Source: CAVZGO01 sp963774935 (GTDB taxonomy: Bacteria; Chloroflexota; Anaerolineae; Anaerolineales; UBA4823). From it: DNA of 64,000 nt. The stretch covers positions 1 to 64,000 of the forward strand of contig CAVZGO010000007.1 in NCBI GenBank assembly GCA_963774935.1. Reading direction: 5' to 3'. The position numbers and the translations under genes are program-made. Below, in pieces: positions 27,737 to 36,753 of the stretch (positions are counted from its first letter, which is position 1; each line of letters opens with the position of its first letter). The notes under the pieces were generated by a model that saw only the letters and a list, made by a program, of their open reading frames with translations, was not told the origin of the DNA and made no database searches.

Positions 27737-28543
27737 CTATCTTATGTTGCGCAAGAAAGAGAACCCTCGTTGCGCGGCGATTGAAACATCTGGTTGAGAT
27801 AGGAACTCTCCGGAGACCCATCCCTGATAACCTGTCGTAAAAAGCGCATCCAGAATCGAGCGGAAATCCAGATGCCCAGCTCCTGGATACCAGCGATTTG
27901 AATCTGCTACGTGAAAATGATAGATGCGCTCTCTGCACGCGCTGATGCTTGCTTCGATATGTGCCTCTTCGATATTCATGTGAAAGGTGTCCAAGAGCAA
28001 TCCGAAATTGTCAACCCCAACCTTTTCGATCAGATCTAACCCTTGGGTCGTATTGTTAATAAGCGTAGTCTCATAACGGTTAATCGGCTCTAATGCCAGG
28101 CGCAATCCGTGCGGGCGGGCGGCATCGCAGCATTCGCGCAGAGCTTCAATAAGCCAGTCCAGCGCCTGGCCTGGATCGATCCCCGGTCTGACGATGCCGC
28201 GGATCAGCCCAATGATGATCACCGCTCCAAAGCGGGATGCCACCGGGATGTGACTCTTGATCCGATCAATGGCAGCCCGGCGAACACCAGGATCGGGGTC
28301 GGTAAACGATAAACCTTCTTCACCCCAAGCCTGACCGGTGCCAATGGCAGAGACGCGTAACCCGTTCTGGCGCACAAGTTCCTCCAGGGCATCCAGGTGG
28401 ACAAGTTTCGGATCCCGGATAGCCAGCTCGACGCCGTCATATCCGAAGTTGGCGATGCGGGCAAGGTTGGCTTCCAGATCGCCCTTGAAAGTAGCCGCCT
28501 GGAATTGGGCAGGTTGGGTGGAGAGAACGATGGATAGCTTCAT
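27737..28543 (-). CDS. iolO: 5-keto-L-gluconate epimerase
   Basis: A TIM-barrel isomerase/epimerase of 268 residues that should convert 5-keto-L-gluconate to D-tagaturonate. From memory it resembles Thermotoga maritima IolO (TM0416) throughout: MKLSIVLSTQ, VELAIRDP, AIGTGQAWGEEGLS, VIIIGLIRG, LEPINRYETTLINN, DTFHMNIEEAHI and FHVADSNRWYPGAGHLDF. The metal-binding Glu, Asp, His and Glu positions of the fold are within these motifs. ATG 28543 matches the family start; a longer in-frame start at 28579 adds 12 unlikely residues. It is the last gene of the lacI-iol operon. Confidence 0.88.
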   Translation of the reverse strand: MKLSIVLSTQPAQFQAATFKGDLEANLARIANFGYDGVELAIRDPKLVHLDALEELVRQNGLRVSAIGTGQAWGEEGLSFTDPDPGVRRAAIDRIKSHIPVASRFGAVIIIGLIRGIVRPGIDPGQALDWLIEALRECCDAARPHGLRLALEPINRYETTLINNTTQGLDLIEKVGVDNFGLLLDTFHMNIEEAHIEASISACRERIYHFHVADSNRWYPGAGHLDFRSILDALFTTGYQGWVSGEFLSQPDVSIAAQRGFSFLRNIR

Positions 28544-28605
28544 GTACTTTGCTCGTCGATCGAGAGGGTCGTCTGGCACCAGGCGACCCTCTCGTTAAAG
28601 TTCGT

Positions 28606-29802
28606 TTATTTTGCGAGATAAGTAACTTTACATTCTGAGCGATCGGTCTGAAGCCGGATGATGTTCTCCGGTAATTCCTCAAGGCTGATCTTTTTTGTGC
28701 TCATCGGGGTCATATCCATGCCGGAGGCCATGCAATCAATGACACGCGGGAAGTTGCCATGCCCGGAATGCCCTTGAGCGCCAACAATGCGCGCCTTGCG
28801 CACCTGCAGAACCTCGCCCGTCACTGGCATCTTGGCTTCAGCGCGCGCTGTGACCACCACAGTGCTCAATAAGGTCCGCCCTTCCCAGATGACCCGCTCG
28901 ATGCCGGGATAAACGATTTCAGGTAGACCGGTAGCTTCCATGAACATATCCGCCCCCATGCCATCAGTAATTTCGAGAACGCGATCAGCGAAATCCTCCT
29001 TTGTGGGGTCGATGTGATAATCCGCTCCCAGTTTCAGAGCCATCGCGGCGCGTTCTTTCTGAGTCTCAGAGATGATCACTTTTGACGCTCCGGCGCGCTT
29101 CAGGATGGCGCAGGCAGCAATACCCACCGGGCCGGCGCCCAGAATCACAACCCGATCTCCTGGACGGATTCCGCCGCCGCGCTCAATGACGGCGTTGTAA
29201 GCAACAGCGCAGGGTTCAACCATACTGCCGGCTACGAAAATGTCATCCCCACTGTATCGCGCCCGCAGAGGCTCAAGACTCCACAGGGTGCGCGACGGCA
29301 GGACGATATAGTTAGTATAAGCGCCATTGACATTGAAGCCGACCTCATCCAACTGTTCGCAATGATTTGGCTGACCGTCAGCGCAGGGTTTACACTGCCC
29401 ACACCAGAGCATTTCTTCGGATGTGACGACTTCGCCGCCTTTGAAAGGTCTGTTGGTGCGCTTATCACGAGCATCCTTGCCCGCTTCGACCACCACGCCG
29501 GAGAACTCGTGCCCGAGTATGCTGGGGAAACCGGTCAATCCCGGATAGAAGATGTAGCCGTCCTTATCCGACTGGGACATGTGTACATCTGATCCGCAAA
29601 TCCCGCAGGCTTTGACTTCCATAAGCACTTCTTCCGGCCCAGGAACGGGAATAGCGTATTCACGCATTTCGAAGCGCGGATGCCGCCACACCTGGCTGCC
29701 CAAATAGGTCTGGCGACCCTCAATATCTTTCCTGCCTAGTTTGAAACCGGGCTTGGGATCCCAGTCTGCGACCAGGGTGACACCTGGCATTGTTCCAATC
29801 AT
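28606..29802 (-). CDS. iolM: scyllo-Inosose 3-dehydrogenase (Zn-dependent, MDR family)
   Basis: A 398-residue medium-chain dehydrogenase. In the Thermotoga-type inositol route IolM oxidises scyllo-inosose at C3 to a diketo-inositol. Visible features are WDPKPGFKLGRKD and GSQVWRHP at the N-terminus, catalytic zinc motif CGICGSDVHM with LGHEFSGVV, structural zinc cysteines CGQCKPCADGQPNHC and NAD motif ILGAGPVGIAAC. The N-terminus and DKDGYIFYPGL are, as I recall, typical of IolM rather than generic sorbitol dehydrogenases. AAGGAGAAAAC precedes the ATG. It lies between iolN and iolO in the same operon. Confidence 0.85.
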   Translation of the reverse strand: MIGTMPGVTLVADWDPKPGFKLGRKDIEGRQTYLGSQVWRHPRFEMREYAIPVPGPEEVLMEVKACGICGSDVHMSQSDKDGYIFYPGLTGFPSILGHEFSGVVVEAGKDARDKRTNRPFKGGEVVTSEEMLWCGQCKPCADGQPNHCEQLDEVGFNVNGAYTNYIVLPSRTLWSLEPLRARYSGDDIFVAGSMVEPCAVAYNAVIERGGGIRPGDRVVILGAGPVGIAACAILKRAGASKVIISETQKERAAMALKLGADYHIDPTKEDFADRVLEITDGMGADMFMEATGLPEIVYPGIERVIWEGRTLLSTVVVTARAEAKMPVTGEVLQVRKARIVGAQGHSGHGNFPRVIDCMASGMDMTPMSTKKISLEELPENIIRLQTDRSECKVTYLAK

Positions 29803-29881
29803 AGTTTTCTCCTTATATCCCTATGTCAACTTCTATAGCTGGGTGGGTATCAGCGGTGCAAGCCGCCCTTAACACCAGGCT

Positions 29882-31003
29882 TTATACTTCTGTTCCCTGA
29901 CCGATGCGCGGGATAGAATATACGGACTTCCAACCCTTGCTAAGAGGCTCGCGCAGGTAAGGTTCCATTTCTTTTTCGGTGCGCAGGGTCACTTGCTCGA
30001 CAGGCGGAACGGTCCCGGCTGGGAATGCGTCCAGCACATCATCGTGCCACAATGTCAGATATTTCAGGATTGCAGCCATCGGGCGTTTAGCCTTTTGGGC
30101 AGTGCCAGATTTAGCTTTTCCGACCACACCTTCGGGAGTGGCAGCGATCTCAATCGCAAAGTGCCCTTCGCCTTCAGACCATCGGCTCGGGCGCCCGTAC
30201 GGATCGACAGATTTATCGAAATGACCCTCAGGCAGGTAAGTAATACCTTCAGTATCTACGGCGTAGTTCATATCCACCATCTCAGGGTGCAGGAGCAAGC
30301 TGAGTGAAGTTTCGGACTCGTCCGCATGGACGAAGTTCGTGCCCATTTGGCCACCGCGCTCAACAGGGCGAAAAAATTCACGTACACCGCGGTGCCAGTC
30401 GATCACCCGAAAGATGCCCGGAAGCTGGTAACGCTTGACGAATTCCTGCACCGCTGATTCAAGCATCCATAGCTGCCCATGGTTGTTAACAATGAGCTGC
30501 TTGCGGAAACCATCATTCCATAAGCCGAGCATGACGTCGATCATCATCTCGCGCACCACATGCTCGCGCACAATCACCGTTCCGGGCATGCCAAGATGAT
30601 GGTAAGGGTGACCGCCGTAGTTCAGCGGCGGCAGGGCGAGGTTGACTGGTGCACCGCGTTTGGCAGTGAAACGACGCACACCTTCGCAGATCGCGCTAAC
30701 ATAAAGTGTATCCGCCGCGCTGGGTAAATGCTGGCCGTGCAGTTCGGTGCAGCCAACCGGTATGAAAACAACGTCGTTCTTCTTGCGGTTTGCTTCCACC
30801 TGCCAGCGAGTAGTGGTCTGGATGTACGCGCCAGGCTTACCCCATTCCACCGGCGATGGGATGCCGTAGTCGGCCAGTATGGCATCAATCTGTTCATCGC
30901 TAGCTTCCCAGACCTCCTTTTTCAAACGTCCTACTGCGTTATCCTCAAAGAAAAGATCGGGCTGGTCGGTGGCAAGAAATCCTTTCGGGACGGGTGTTGA
31001 CAT
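29882..31003 (-). CDS. iolN: 3-Dehydro-scyllo-inosose hydrolase (creatininase family)
   Basis: A 373-residue creatininase-fold metal hydrolase that should open the diketo-inositol ring to 5-keto-L-gluconate. The N-terminal part FFEDNAVGRLKKEVWEASDE and the IPVGCTELHGQHLP metal-binding segment (Glu and His ligands), LPPLNYGGHPYH and VNNHGQ fit IolN of the Thermotoga inositol pathway, which I recall by motif. A C-terminal region rich in Trp and Pro completes the fold. AAAGGAG lies before the ATG. Its place between iolG and iolM supports the assignment more strongly than the fold alone. Confidence 0.87.
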   Translation of the reverse strand: MSTPVPKGFLATDQPDLFFEDNAVGRLKKEVWEASDEQIDAILADYGIPSPVEWGKPGAYIQTTTRWQVEANRKKNDVVFIPVGCTELHGQHLPSAADTLYVSAICEGVRRFTAKRGAPVNLALPPLNYGGHPYHHLGMPGTVIVREHVVREMMIDVMLGLWNDGFRKQLIVNNHGQLWMLESAVQEFVKRYQLPGIFRVIDWHRGVREFFRPVERGGQMGTNFVHADESETSLSLLLHPEMVDMNYAVDTEGITYLPEGHFDKSVDPYGRPSRWSEGEGHFAIEIAATPEGVVGKAKSGTAQKAKRPMAAILKYLTLWHDDVLDAFPAGTVPPVEQVTLRTEKEMEPYLREPLSKGWKSVYSIPRIGQGTEV

Positions 31004-31069
31004 AGTTGTGCTCCTTTACGCTAAAAATATTCCGGGATAATTCTTCCGGCGATTAAACTTCTGAGATAA

Positions 31070-32080
31070 TCAGCCTATTTCACTTACCTTCACCGGGCGA
31101 TTCTCGCGCAGCGACTTCGCAGCTGCATAACCGAGCACGACTGCAGCACGGCCATCTGCCCCAGTTGTCGGGGTTGGCTTATCATCACGAACGCACTCAA
31201 TAAACTGGCGTACCTCTTCGATATAACAAGCAGCATAACGCTGCATGAAGAAGTAAGGCGGTCGCGCAGAATGAAAACCATCCAGGTCGCCTCGCTTTAT
31301 CGTGTTCTCAGCCTCATTATCTGCCATAACCGTGCCATTTGCACAAAATACCTCAAGACGCTGGTCATACCCATAGACAGCCTTGCGGCTGTTGTCAATG
31401 GCCCCAATCGCGCCGTTAACGAACTTAAGTGTGACTATGTTGGTATCAATGTCACCAAACTCGGTCAATTCCGGGTTGATCAGCACTCCACCGGTGGCAT
31501 AGACCTCGTCGATTTCGCCGACCTGAAAACGTGCCATGTCAAAATCGTGGATAGTCATGTCCAGGAACATCCCACCCGAGACACGCAAGAATTCCATCGC
31601 CGGGAAATCCGGATCACGATTGGTAATGCGCAAAATGCAAGGACGACCGATTCCGCCCGAAGCGACAATCTCCTGCACTCGACGGAAACTCTTGTCGAAA
31701 CGGCGGTTGAAACCTACCTGTAGCTTGATTCCCACTTTTTCTACTTCTGCCAGGGCATCATCAATATCGGCCAGATTAAGCGCCAACGGTTTCTCGCAAA
31801 AGATGTGCTTGCCAGCTCGGGCAACATCCTTCATGATGAATGCATGGGTGTCTGTGCTCGTGGCGATCAGGATAGCCTCAATGTCATCATTTTCTAGCAA
31901 TTCGCGGTAATCTCTCACCACCCACCGGACGTCGCACTCGTCGGCAATGGCCTGCGCTACTTCGATGCGAATGTCGCATACTGCCAGGAGGTTTGCCTCC
32001 GGAATTGATCGCGCAATATTACGGGTGTGTACGCTGCCCATCCGTCCGGTTCCAATGACTGCGATATTAACTTTTCTCAT
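31070..32080 (-). CDS. iolG: Inositol 2-dehydrogenase (Gfo/Idh/MocA family)
   Basis: A 336-residue NAD-dependent enzyme that oxidises myo-inositol to scyllo-inosose (2-keto-myo-inositol), the first pathway step. The Rossmann motif VIGTGRMGSVHTRNI is N-terminal, CEKPLAL carries the conserved Lys and Pro, and the catalytic Asp/His pair sits in FLDMTIHDFDMARF (about residues 168-180). It is distinct from the family's oxidoreductases for other sugars mainly by its context: iolN, iolM and iolO follow in the same operon. Confidence 0.88.
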   Translation of the reverse strand: MRKVNIAVIGTGRMGSVHTRNIARSIPEANLLAVCDIRIEVAQAIADECDVRWVVRDYRELLENDDIEAILIATSTDTHAFIMKDVARAGKHIFCEKPLALNLADIDDALAEVEKVGIKLQVGFNRRFDKSFRRVQEIVASGGIGRPCILRITNRDPDFPAMEFLRVSGGMFLDMTIHDFDMARFQVGEIDEVYATGGVLINPELTEFGDIDTNIVTLKFVNGAIGAIDNSRKAVYGYDQRLEVFCANGTVMADNEAENTIKRGDLDGFHSARPPYFFMQRYAACYIEEVRQFIECVRDDKPTPTTGADGRAAVVLGYAAAKSLRENRPVKVSEIG

Positions 32081-32139
32081 GATATCCTCAACGCCTTTTT
32101 CTACATAGAAAACAGATGTACCCGGGTAATTACCGAGAG

Positions 32140-33183
32140 TTACATCTTCATCACGATCTTCATTGCGCTTTTGGGTTGGTGCTGCATGGTCTTAGGATCC
32201 AATCCAAGGGAGCCGAACGCATCAAATCCTTCTTCCAGCGGGATAACCTTAGTGAAGAAGGGTTTCATATTCAACCGCCCTTCCTGGAATATGCGGATGG
32301 ACGGCACCATCGTATTTTGTCCAAGATACAGACCGATGATCTTGGTTGCCCAGCGTGTGATCTCATTCGGGACAATGCTGGCTGTAATGGAAGAGTCCAT
32401 GCCAAAGGGCAGCACTTTACCGCCAGGGGTGACGCACTTAAGCGCTTGCTCAATCGCATTCCCGGTCGCCTCAACAACGATATCTGCCTTGCGTCCATAG
32501 GTGAACTCGGTGATGTTCTTCTCAATATCATCCACATGCGGATTCCAGACGGTTAATCCACATTGTTTTGCTACTTCGATGCGGAAAGGATCAATCTCGG
32601 TCACTGCCACCTTGGCGGCAATGTTCTTAGCGAACTGGGCAAACAAATAACCGATCGGTCCAAAGCCCAGGATCAAAACGTAATCATAAGGGAGCATTTG
32701 CAGGTGGTTCATGCCATTGACCACCGTTGCAAGGGTCTCGACTTGCGATCCAAGCACATCGTCAATTGCATCTGGCAGTAAGTAGCACTGCTTTTCAGGG
32801 ACCAGGCAATATTCGGCATATCCACCATCCCGCATCACCCCGATTGCGTTCACTTTGATCTCAACGCACTGGCTGGTCAGCCCCATCCGGCAGAATGTGC
32901 AGAAACCACAGCGGATATTATTATCTACGGCAACCCGGTCGCCAAGCTTGAAATGGCGGACGCTTGAACCGACTTCCACGATCTCACCGCAGAATTCATG
33001 CCCGAGCACAGTATCAGGCTTGAAATGATGCTTGCCTTCCATAATCTTGACATCCGTGCCGCAAATACCCACCCGGCTGACCTTGATTACTACATCATCT
33101 GGATCCTTGACATGAGGAATAGCTCTTTCTTCAAATACAAGTTTGCCAACCTCTTTAAATACAAGCGCCTTCATTTTTTCCAT
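32140..33183 (-). CDS. Zn-dependent sugar (uronate) dehydrogenase, MDR family
   Basis: A 347-residue medium-chain dehydrogenase. It has the catalytic zinc motif CGTDVKIMEGKH with LGHEFCGEIVEVG, structural zinc cysteines CGFCTFCRMGLTSQC and the nucleotide motif ILGFGPIGYLFAQ. Specificity is not readable. Because uxaE and iolO lie in the same operon and no UxuB-type fructuronate reductase is present, I infer it reduces fructuronate to mannonate; an L-idonate or sorbitol-type dehydrogenase is the alternative. AAGGAGAGCAAC before ATG 33183 fixes the start. Confidence 0.8.
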   Translation of the reverse strand: MEKMKALVFKEVGKLVFEERAIPHVKDPDDVVIKVSRVGICGTDVKIMEGKHHFKPDTVLGHEFCGEIVEVGSSVRHFKLGDRVAVDNNIRCGFCTFCRMGLTSQCVEIKVNAIGVMRDGGYAEYCLVPEKQCYLLPDAIDDVLGSQVETLATVVNGMNHLQMLPYDYVLILGFGPIGYLFAQFAKNIAAKVAVTEIDPFRIEVAKQCGLTVWNPHVDDIEKNITEFTYGRKADIVVEATGNAIEQALKCVTPGGKVLPFGMDSSITASIVPNEITRWATKIIGLYLGQNTMVPSIRIFQEGRLNMKPFFTKVIPLEEGFDAFGSLGLDPKTMQHQPKSAMKIVMKM

Positions 33184-33270
33184 TGTTGCTCTCCTTCATT
33201 CATTATTTATTTTTCAATTTCCAAGTTATTGCGAGCCGACATATAAATGGTTGACGGCTTGACAATCAGA

Positions 33271-34755
33271 CTAAGCACGAAATGATTTCAAATGCCGGAT
33301 AAAATGTTTTTCCAGATTTTGCGTGTAAACCTCAATATTTGAACGTAGGATAGAAATAAAGCGTTCGTAGAAACGCCACCTCCCGGCAATAGTTTTTTCT
33401 GTCAGTACTGAGCCAAAAGTGATGTGCAGGATTTCGCGCGCATGAAAATCGGAGAGCAGCAAAGGTAAATCCGCTGCAGCAGGCAATCCATCCTTTCCAA
33501 GAATGAGACTCGAGCCTGCTTTGGCAACTTCGGCGGAGACGTGATAGCTCGCTCTGTCAATCTCATAATGTTCGCGTGCAAAGATGTAAATCTCGCGGAA
33601 TAAATCGACATCGACCGCAGCAATCGTGCGCAATGCCTCCAAATAGCTTGTGCCTGCAGTCTTGAGATGCACCGCGCCCTGCGCAAGACGAGCTGCGATG
33701 GGATAAATGCTGAACTTGTCCGAGCCAGAATGCAAGCTTAACTTATATCCACCAAAATAACGCGCAATGGCAGCATGCCCGGCAAAATCGCGCTCGAACT
33801 CGTCGAGATTCCCGATGTAATCGACTCCCTTCTCGAACCTGCCAACAAAACGCGGCGCAAGGCTGACCCAATTTACGCCCATCCGCTTAAGTTCACTGGC
33901 GATGTAGAAATGCTCAGCATGGGAAGTGGGCTGCTCAGTTTCATCTACGGACACCTCGAGCTCAAACGGACGCTGTCCGGCAGATTCAACAAGATGACGA
34001 TACATCGTGGCGACGTGGACAATCGCATTACCATATTTGACCGCGGCTTTCGCCAGGGTAAGCTCGTCAAAATAGATTTCCAACCCTTCGACATCAAAAA
34101 CTTCTTCGGACAACCCACTGGCTCCTGGACGAATTTCCACAGGCAGGTGTTCGATCAGCTCGCGCAGCTCACCCAGGTTGGCGGCTTCGGCGCGCAGGTC
34201 CACCTGCCCGCCCGGGTCTATCGTAAAAAATGTGTACCCCGCAGCCAGGCAGACATCGATATCTGCCAGCGTTTTAAGATGATCGGCATCTGCCCCGACG
34301 CCTTCTCGCCAGCCTTCCTGGAAGATACCCCATGTTGCGTCATCCATCACCTGTTGGGGTGTTCGTCCAGTACGAGCCATCTCGCGCATCGATTGTTGGG
34401 CAAAGATTGGTTTGATACCACCTACTGCCCGGACGGCGCGCACATGTCCAGGTGTAGCCAGACCGATTCGGTCTCCCATGCCTGCCGATGTCTGCTGACC
34501 TAACAACTGCGGCATCAGCCAGTTCAGACAGGAACGCAAAGCCGCGGCATTTTCTGGGCTGAGTGAACCAACGAACAATGTCTTTCCATTCAGCTCCGAA
34601 AATTCACCTTGGAAGGCATTCCAAAACTGCGCATGTAAGGGAGCAAGCAAAACCAGTTTCGTGCCAGAGGGAGCTTGCGCTAATCCATACTCCACGTCGC
34701 CCTGACATAGGAGAGAGTGCGGGTGGATTGTGAAAGTTGAATCAATCAGGTCCAT
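33271..34755 (-). CDS. uxaE: Tagaturonate epimerase family protein
   Basis: A 494-residue TIM-barrel-like enzyme of the UxaE family, which converts D-tagaturonate to D-fructuronate in Thermotoga. Telling segments are GMGDRIGLATPGHVRA, IFAQQSMREMARTGRTP, VMDDATWGIFQEGWREG, GADADHLK and FTIDPGG; metal ligands should include Asp and His in this region and in SLHSGSDKF. It links the inositol route to hexuronate catabolism. In the operon it follows lacI after 14 bp. The expected downstream enzymes (mannonate dehydratase, KDG kinase and aldolase) are not in this window. Confidence 0.88.
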   Translation of the reverse strand: MDLIDSTFTIHPHSLLCQGDVEYGLAQAPSGTKLVLLAPLHAQFWNAFQGEFSELNGKTLFVGSLSPENAAALRSCLNWLMPQLLGQQTSAGMGDRIGLATPGHVRAVRAVGGIKPIFAQQSMREMARTGRTPQQVMDDATWGIFQEGWREGVGADADHLKTLADIDVCLAAGYTFFTIDPGGQVDLRAEAANLGELRELIEHLPVEIRPGASGLSEEVFDVEGLEIYFDELTLAKAAVKYGNAIVHVATMYRHLVESAGQRPFELEVSVDETEQPTSHAEHFYIASELKRMGVNWVSLAPRFVGRFEKGVDYIGNLDEFERDFAGHAAIARYFGGYKLSLHSGSDKFSIYPIAARLAQGAVHLKTAGTSYLEALRTIAAVDVDLFREIYIFAREHYEIDRASYHVSAEVAKAGSSLILGKDGLPAAADLPLLLSDFHAREILHITFGSVLTEKTIAGRWRFYERFISILRSNIEVYTQNLEKHFIRHLKSFRA

Positions 34756-34769
34756 TTGCTCACTTAAAA

Positions 34770-35816
34770 TTATTCGTGTCGTTTGGTGCCGGGCGGTGGT
34801 GCGGAGGATTTTCGCACCAACAGCCGGCCTTTCAAAGTTTTCGTGAAGCCGCTTTTCAAATCGATCGCTTGCTGTTCAAGATTGGGTTTGAGCAAATCCA
34901 GAACCAGGCGAGCCGCTTCTGCTCCGATAAACTTTTTGGGCTGGTCGAATGTGGTCAGTGGTGGGTTGGTATAGGCTGAAAAAATGATATTGTCAAATCC
35001 GGTCACCGAGCATTGGTCAGGAACCTCTATCCCTGCCTGATAAAGTCCCTTGAGCACCCCGATTGCCATCATATCGTTGAAGCAGACCAGCGCGGTTGGG
35101 GGTTCCATAAGAGTGAGAAAATGACCCACCCCAGCCTGACCATTCTCAGGATTTCCGCCCGCAACCTGCAGTATATATTCAGACGGTACCTTCAAACCAG
35201 CAAGTTGCATTTCCTGCTGGAAACCCAATAGTCGGTCAAGCGTTGTGCGACCAGAGAGCGCATTACCCAGGTAGGCAATGCGTTGGTGACCTTGCTCGAT
35301 CAAGTGCCGAGTTAGCTGCCGGCATCCGTCTACATCATCGTGATAAATCGAATAGCGATATTCCTCTGCAGCCTGGTTGTTAATCACTACGATCGGAACA
35401 CCGTGTTCCTGGAACAACCGGCTTTCGGAAGCGCTGAACGATGTTGAGCAGATTATTACTCCGTCAACCCGGTGCTCGCGCATTACCTGGACTACTGCTC
35501 TTTCGCGATCTCTATTATTCTGAGACGATGAAATGAATAGGCTGTAGCCTTCTTGCTGGACGACATCCTCGATGCCCTGGAGGATCTCACTAAAGAACGG
35601 ATCATCGATATTGCGCACGATCACCCCAAGCGCTTTCGTCTGGTTTGTTTTCAGACTGCGTGCGGCTGCGCTGGGGTTATAGCCCATTTCCCGGGCAATC
35701 TGGCGCACACGTTTGGTGGTGTCGTCCGAGATTGAAGGGTTGCCTCTTAGCGCTCGAGAGACAGTCGAATGGGAGACCCTAGCCTGTTTTGCAACATCTT
35801 TAATGGTAGTGGGCAT
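34770..35816 (-). CDS. LacI-family transcriptional regulator of the inositol operon
   Basis: A 348-residue repressor. Its N-terminal helix-turn-helix and hinge read IKDVAKQARVSHSTVSRALRG, and the periplasmic-binding-protein-like ligand domain (about 60-335) should sense a pathway sugar. ATG 35816 has GGAG about 8 bp upstream; a longer frame from 35831 would overlap the operator and is rejected. A perfect 14-bp palindrome at 35827-35840 lies between its promoter and start codon, indicating autoregulation. It is the first gene of the seven-gene operon. Confidence 0.92.
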   Translation of the reverse strand: MPTTIKDVAKQARVSHSTVSRALRGNPSISDDTTKRVRQIAREMGYNPSAAARSLKTNQTKALGVIVRNIDDPFFSEILQGIEDVVQQEGYSLFISSSQNNRDRERAVVQVMREHRVDGVIICSTSFSASESRLFQEHGVPIVVINNQAAEEYRYSIYHDDVDGCRQLTRHLIEQGHQRIAYLGNALSGRTTLDRLLGFQQEMQLAGLKVPSEYILQVAGGNPENGQAGVGHFLTLMEPPTALVCFNDMMAIGVLKGLYQAGIEVPDQCSVTGFDNIIFSAYTNPPLTTFDQPKKFIGAEAARLVLDLLKPNLEQQAIDLKSGFTKTLKGRLLVRKSSAPPPGTKRHE

Positions 35817-35826
35817 AAAACTCCAG

Positions 35827-35840
35827 TGCACACGTGTGCA
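35827..35840. promoter_or_regulatory. LacI-type operator
   Basis: TGCACACGTGTGCA is a perfect 14-bp palindrome with the CG centre typical of LacI-family operators. It lies at about +8 to +21 of the lacI transcript, directly before its ribosome-binding site, so binding should block transcription of the whole inositol operon. Confidence 0.8.
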
Positions 35841-35853
35841 AACAGATTACCTT

Positions 35854-35882
35854 AGTTTACCTGATGCAAGATTTAAAGTCAA
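35854..35882 (-). promoter_or_regulatory. Promoter of the lacI-inositol operon
   Basis: On the minus strand TTGACT (35882-35877), a 17-bp spacer and TAAACT (35859-35854) form a good sigma-70 promoter, with transcription starting near 35847. Confidence 0.7.
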
Positions 35883-35901
35883 TACTATTTTGAAAGAATA
35901 C

Positions 35902-35930
35902 TTGCAATTAAGGAGGAAATGTTATATGAT
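35902..35930 (+). promoter_or_regulatory. Promoter of the HAD-mutase-kinase operon
   Basis: TTGCAA (35902-35907), 17 bp and TATGAT (35925-35930) predict a start near 35937. It is back-to-back with the lacI promoter, about 20 bp apart, and matches the rpiR promoter in both elements. Confidence 0.75.
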
Positions 35931-35936
35931 ATACAA

Positions 35937-35954
35937 ATGAAAGTAATCTTTCAT
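35937..35954. promoter_or_regulatory. Predicted RpiR operator, copy 1
   Basis: ATGAAAGTAATCTTTCAT has perfect 7-bp arms around TAAT and sits at about +1 to +18. Its exact reverse complement occurs at 40831-40848 upstream of the rpiR gene. Confidence 0.75.
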
Positions 35955-35998
35955 TTAGTAAAATTATGAAAGGCAAAACAGGAGGTTTATAGATTGCT

Positions 35999-36742
35999 AT
36001 GACCACGGTCTCCGATATTGAAGCAATTTTTTTGGATGTAGGTAATACACTGAGGATTGTCGTCAAAGATCAAGGCTTTATGACCAACTCAAAACGGCAA
36101 ATCGTCAAAATGACCGGGGCGCAAATGGAGCCTGAAGCCTTCTTTGATTTTCTTGAAGAGAGATATCAAGTCCTGCGTAAACGCGCAAAAGAACAGTTAA
36201 TCGAGGCTTCCGAAAAGGAAATGTGGACCCAATGGATGCTTCCTGATTTTCCTCAGGAGAAAATCGCCCCCTTCTCGGGGAAGCTCACCCGCTTGTGGCG
36301 AGATTGCGATGGTCGCCGGTATCCACGGTCTGATGTCTGTAAAGTGGTTCTTGAGCTGAGCGATCGCGGTTACCTTTTGGGAATCATTGCAAATACGATT
36401 ACAGAAACTGAGATCCCTGACTGGCTGGAAGCAGATCATCTGACGGATTATTTTAAGACAGTGGTGCTCTCCTCCAAACTCGGCATCCGTAAACCAAACC
36501 CGGAAATTTACTGGGAGTCAGCGTGCCGGATTGGGGTCGATCCGGCAAAATGCGTCTATGTGGGAGATAATCTCGTTCGTGATGTAGAGGGCACCCAGGC
36601 TGCAGGCTATGGGATGTCTATCATTTTATTGGAACCAGAAACCATCAAAAAAGAGCCCCCAAGAGAGGACGTCAAGCCAGATCGGATCATTTATGAGTTA
36701 AGCGAGCTGCTGGATATCTTTCCGCCGCGAAAAAATGGTTAA
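35999..36742 (+). CDS. HAD-superfamily hydrolase
   Basis: A 247-residue cytoplasmic HAD enzyme, likely a small-molecule phosphatase. Motif I is FLDVGNTL (nucleophile D13, with Gly at the place of the usual second Asp), and a helical cap follows (about 20-110). Motif II is near IIANT, motif III is GIRKPNPEIY (Lys), and motif IV is YVGDNLVRDVEG. Gly instead of the second Asp also occurs in other active HADs such as YihX, as I recall, so activity is plausible. It is the first gene of an operon with the phosphoglycerate-mutase-like protein and two kinases. AGGAGG at 35980-35985 precedes ATG 35999. Confidence 0.88.
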   Translation: MTTVSDIEAIFLDVGNTLRIVVKDQGFMTNSKRQIVKMTGAQMEPEAFFDFLEERYQVLRKRAKEQLIEASEKEMWTQWMLPDFPQEKIAPFSGKLTRLWRDCDGRRYPRSDVCKVVLELSDRGYLLGIIANTITETEIPDWLEADHLTDYFKTVVLSSKLGIRKPNPEIYWESACRIGVDPAKCVYVGDNLVRDVEGTQAAGYGMSIILLEPETIKKEPPREDVKPDRIIYELSELLDIFPPRKNG

Positions 36743-36753
36743 CAGAAACACTG

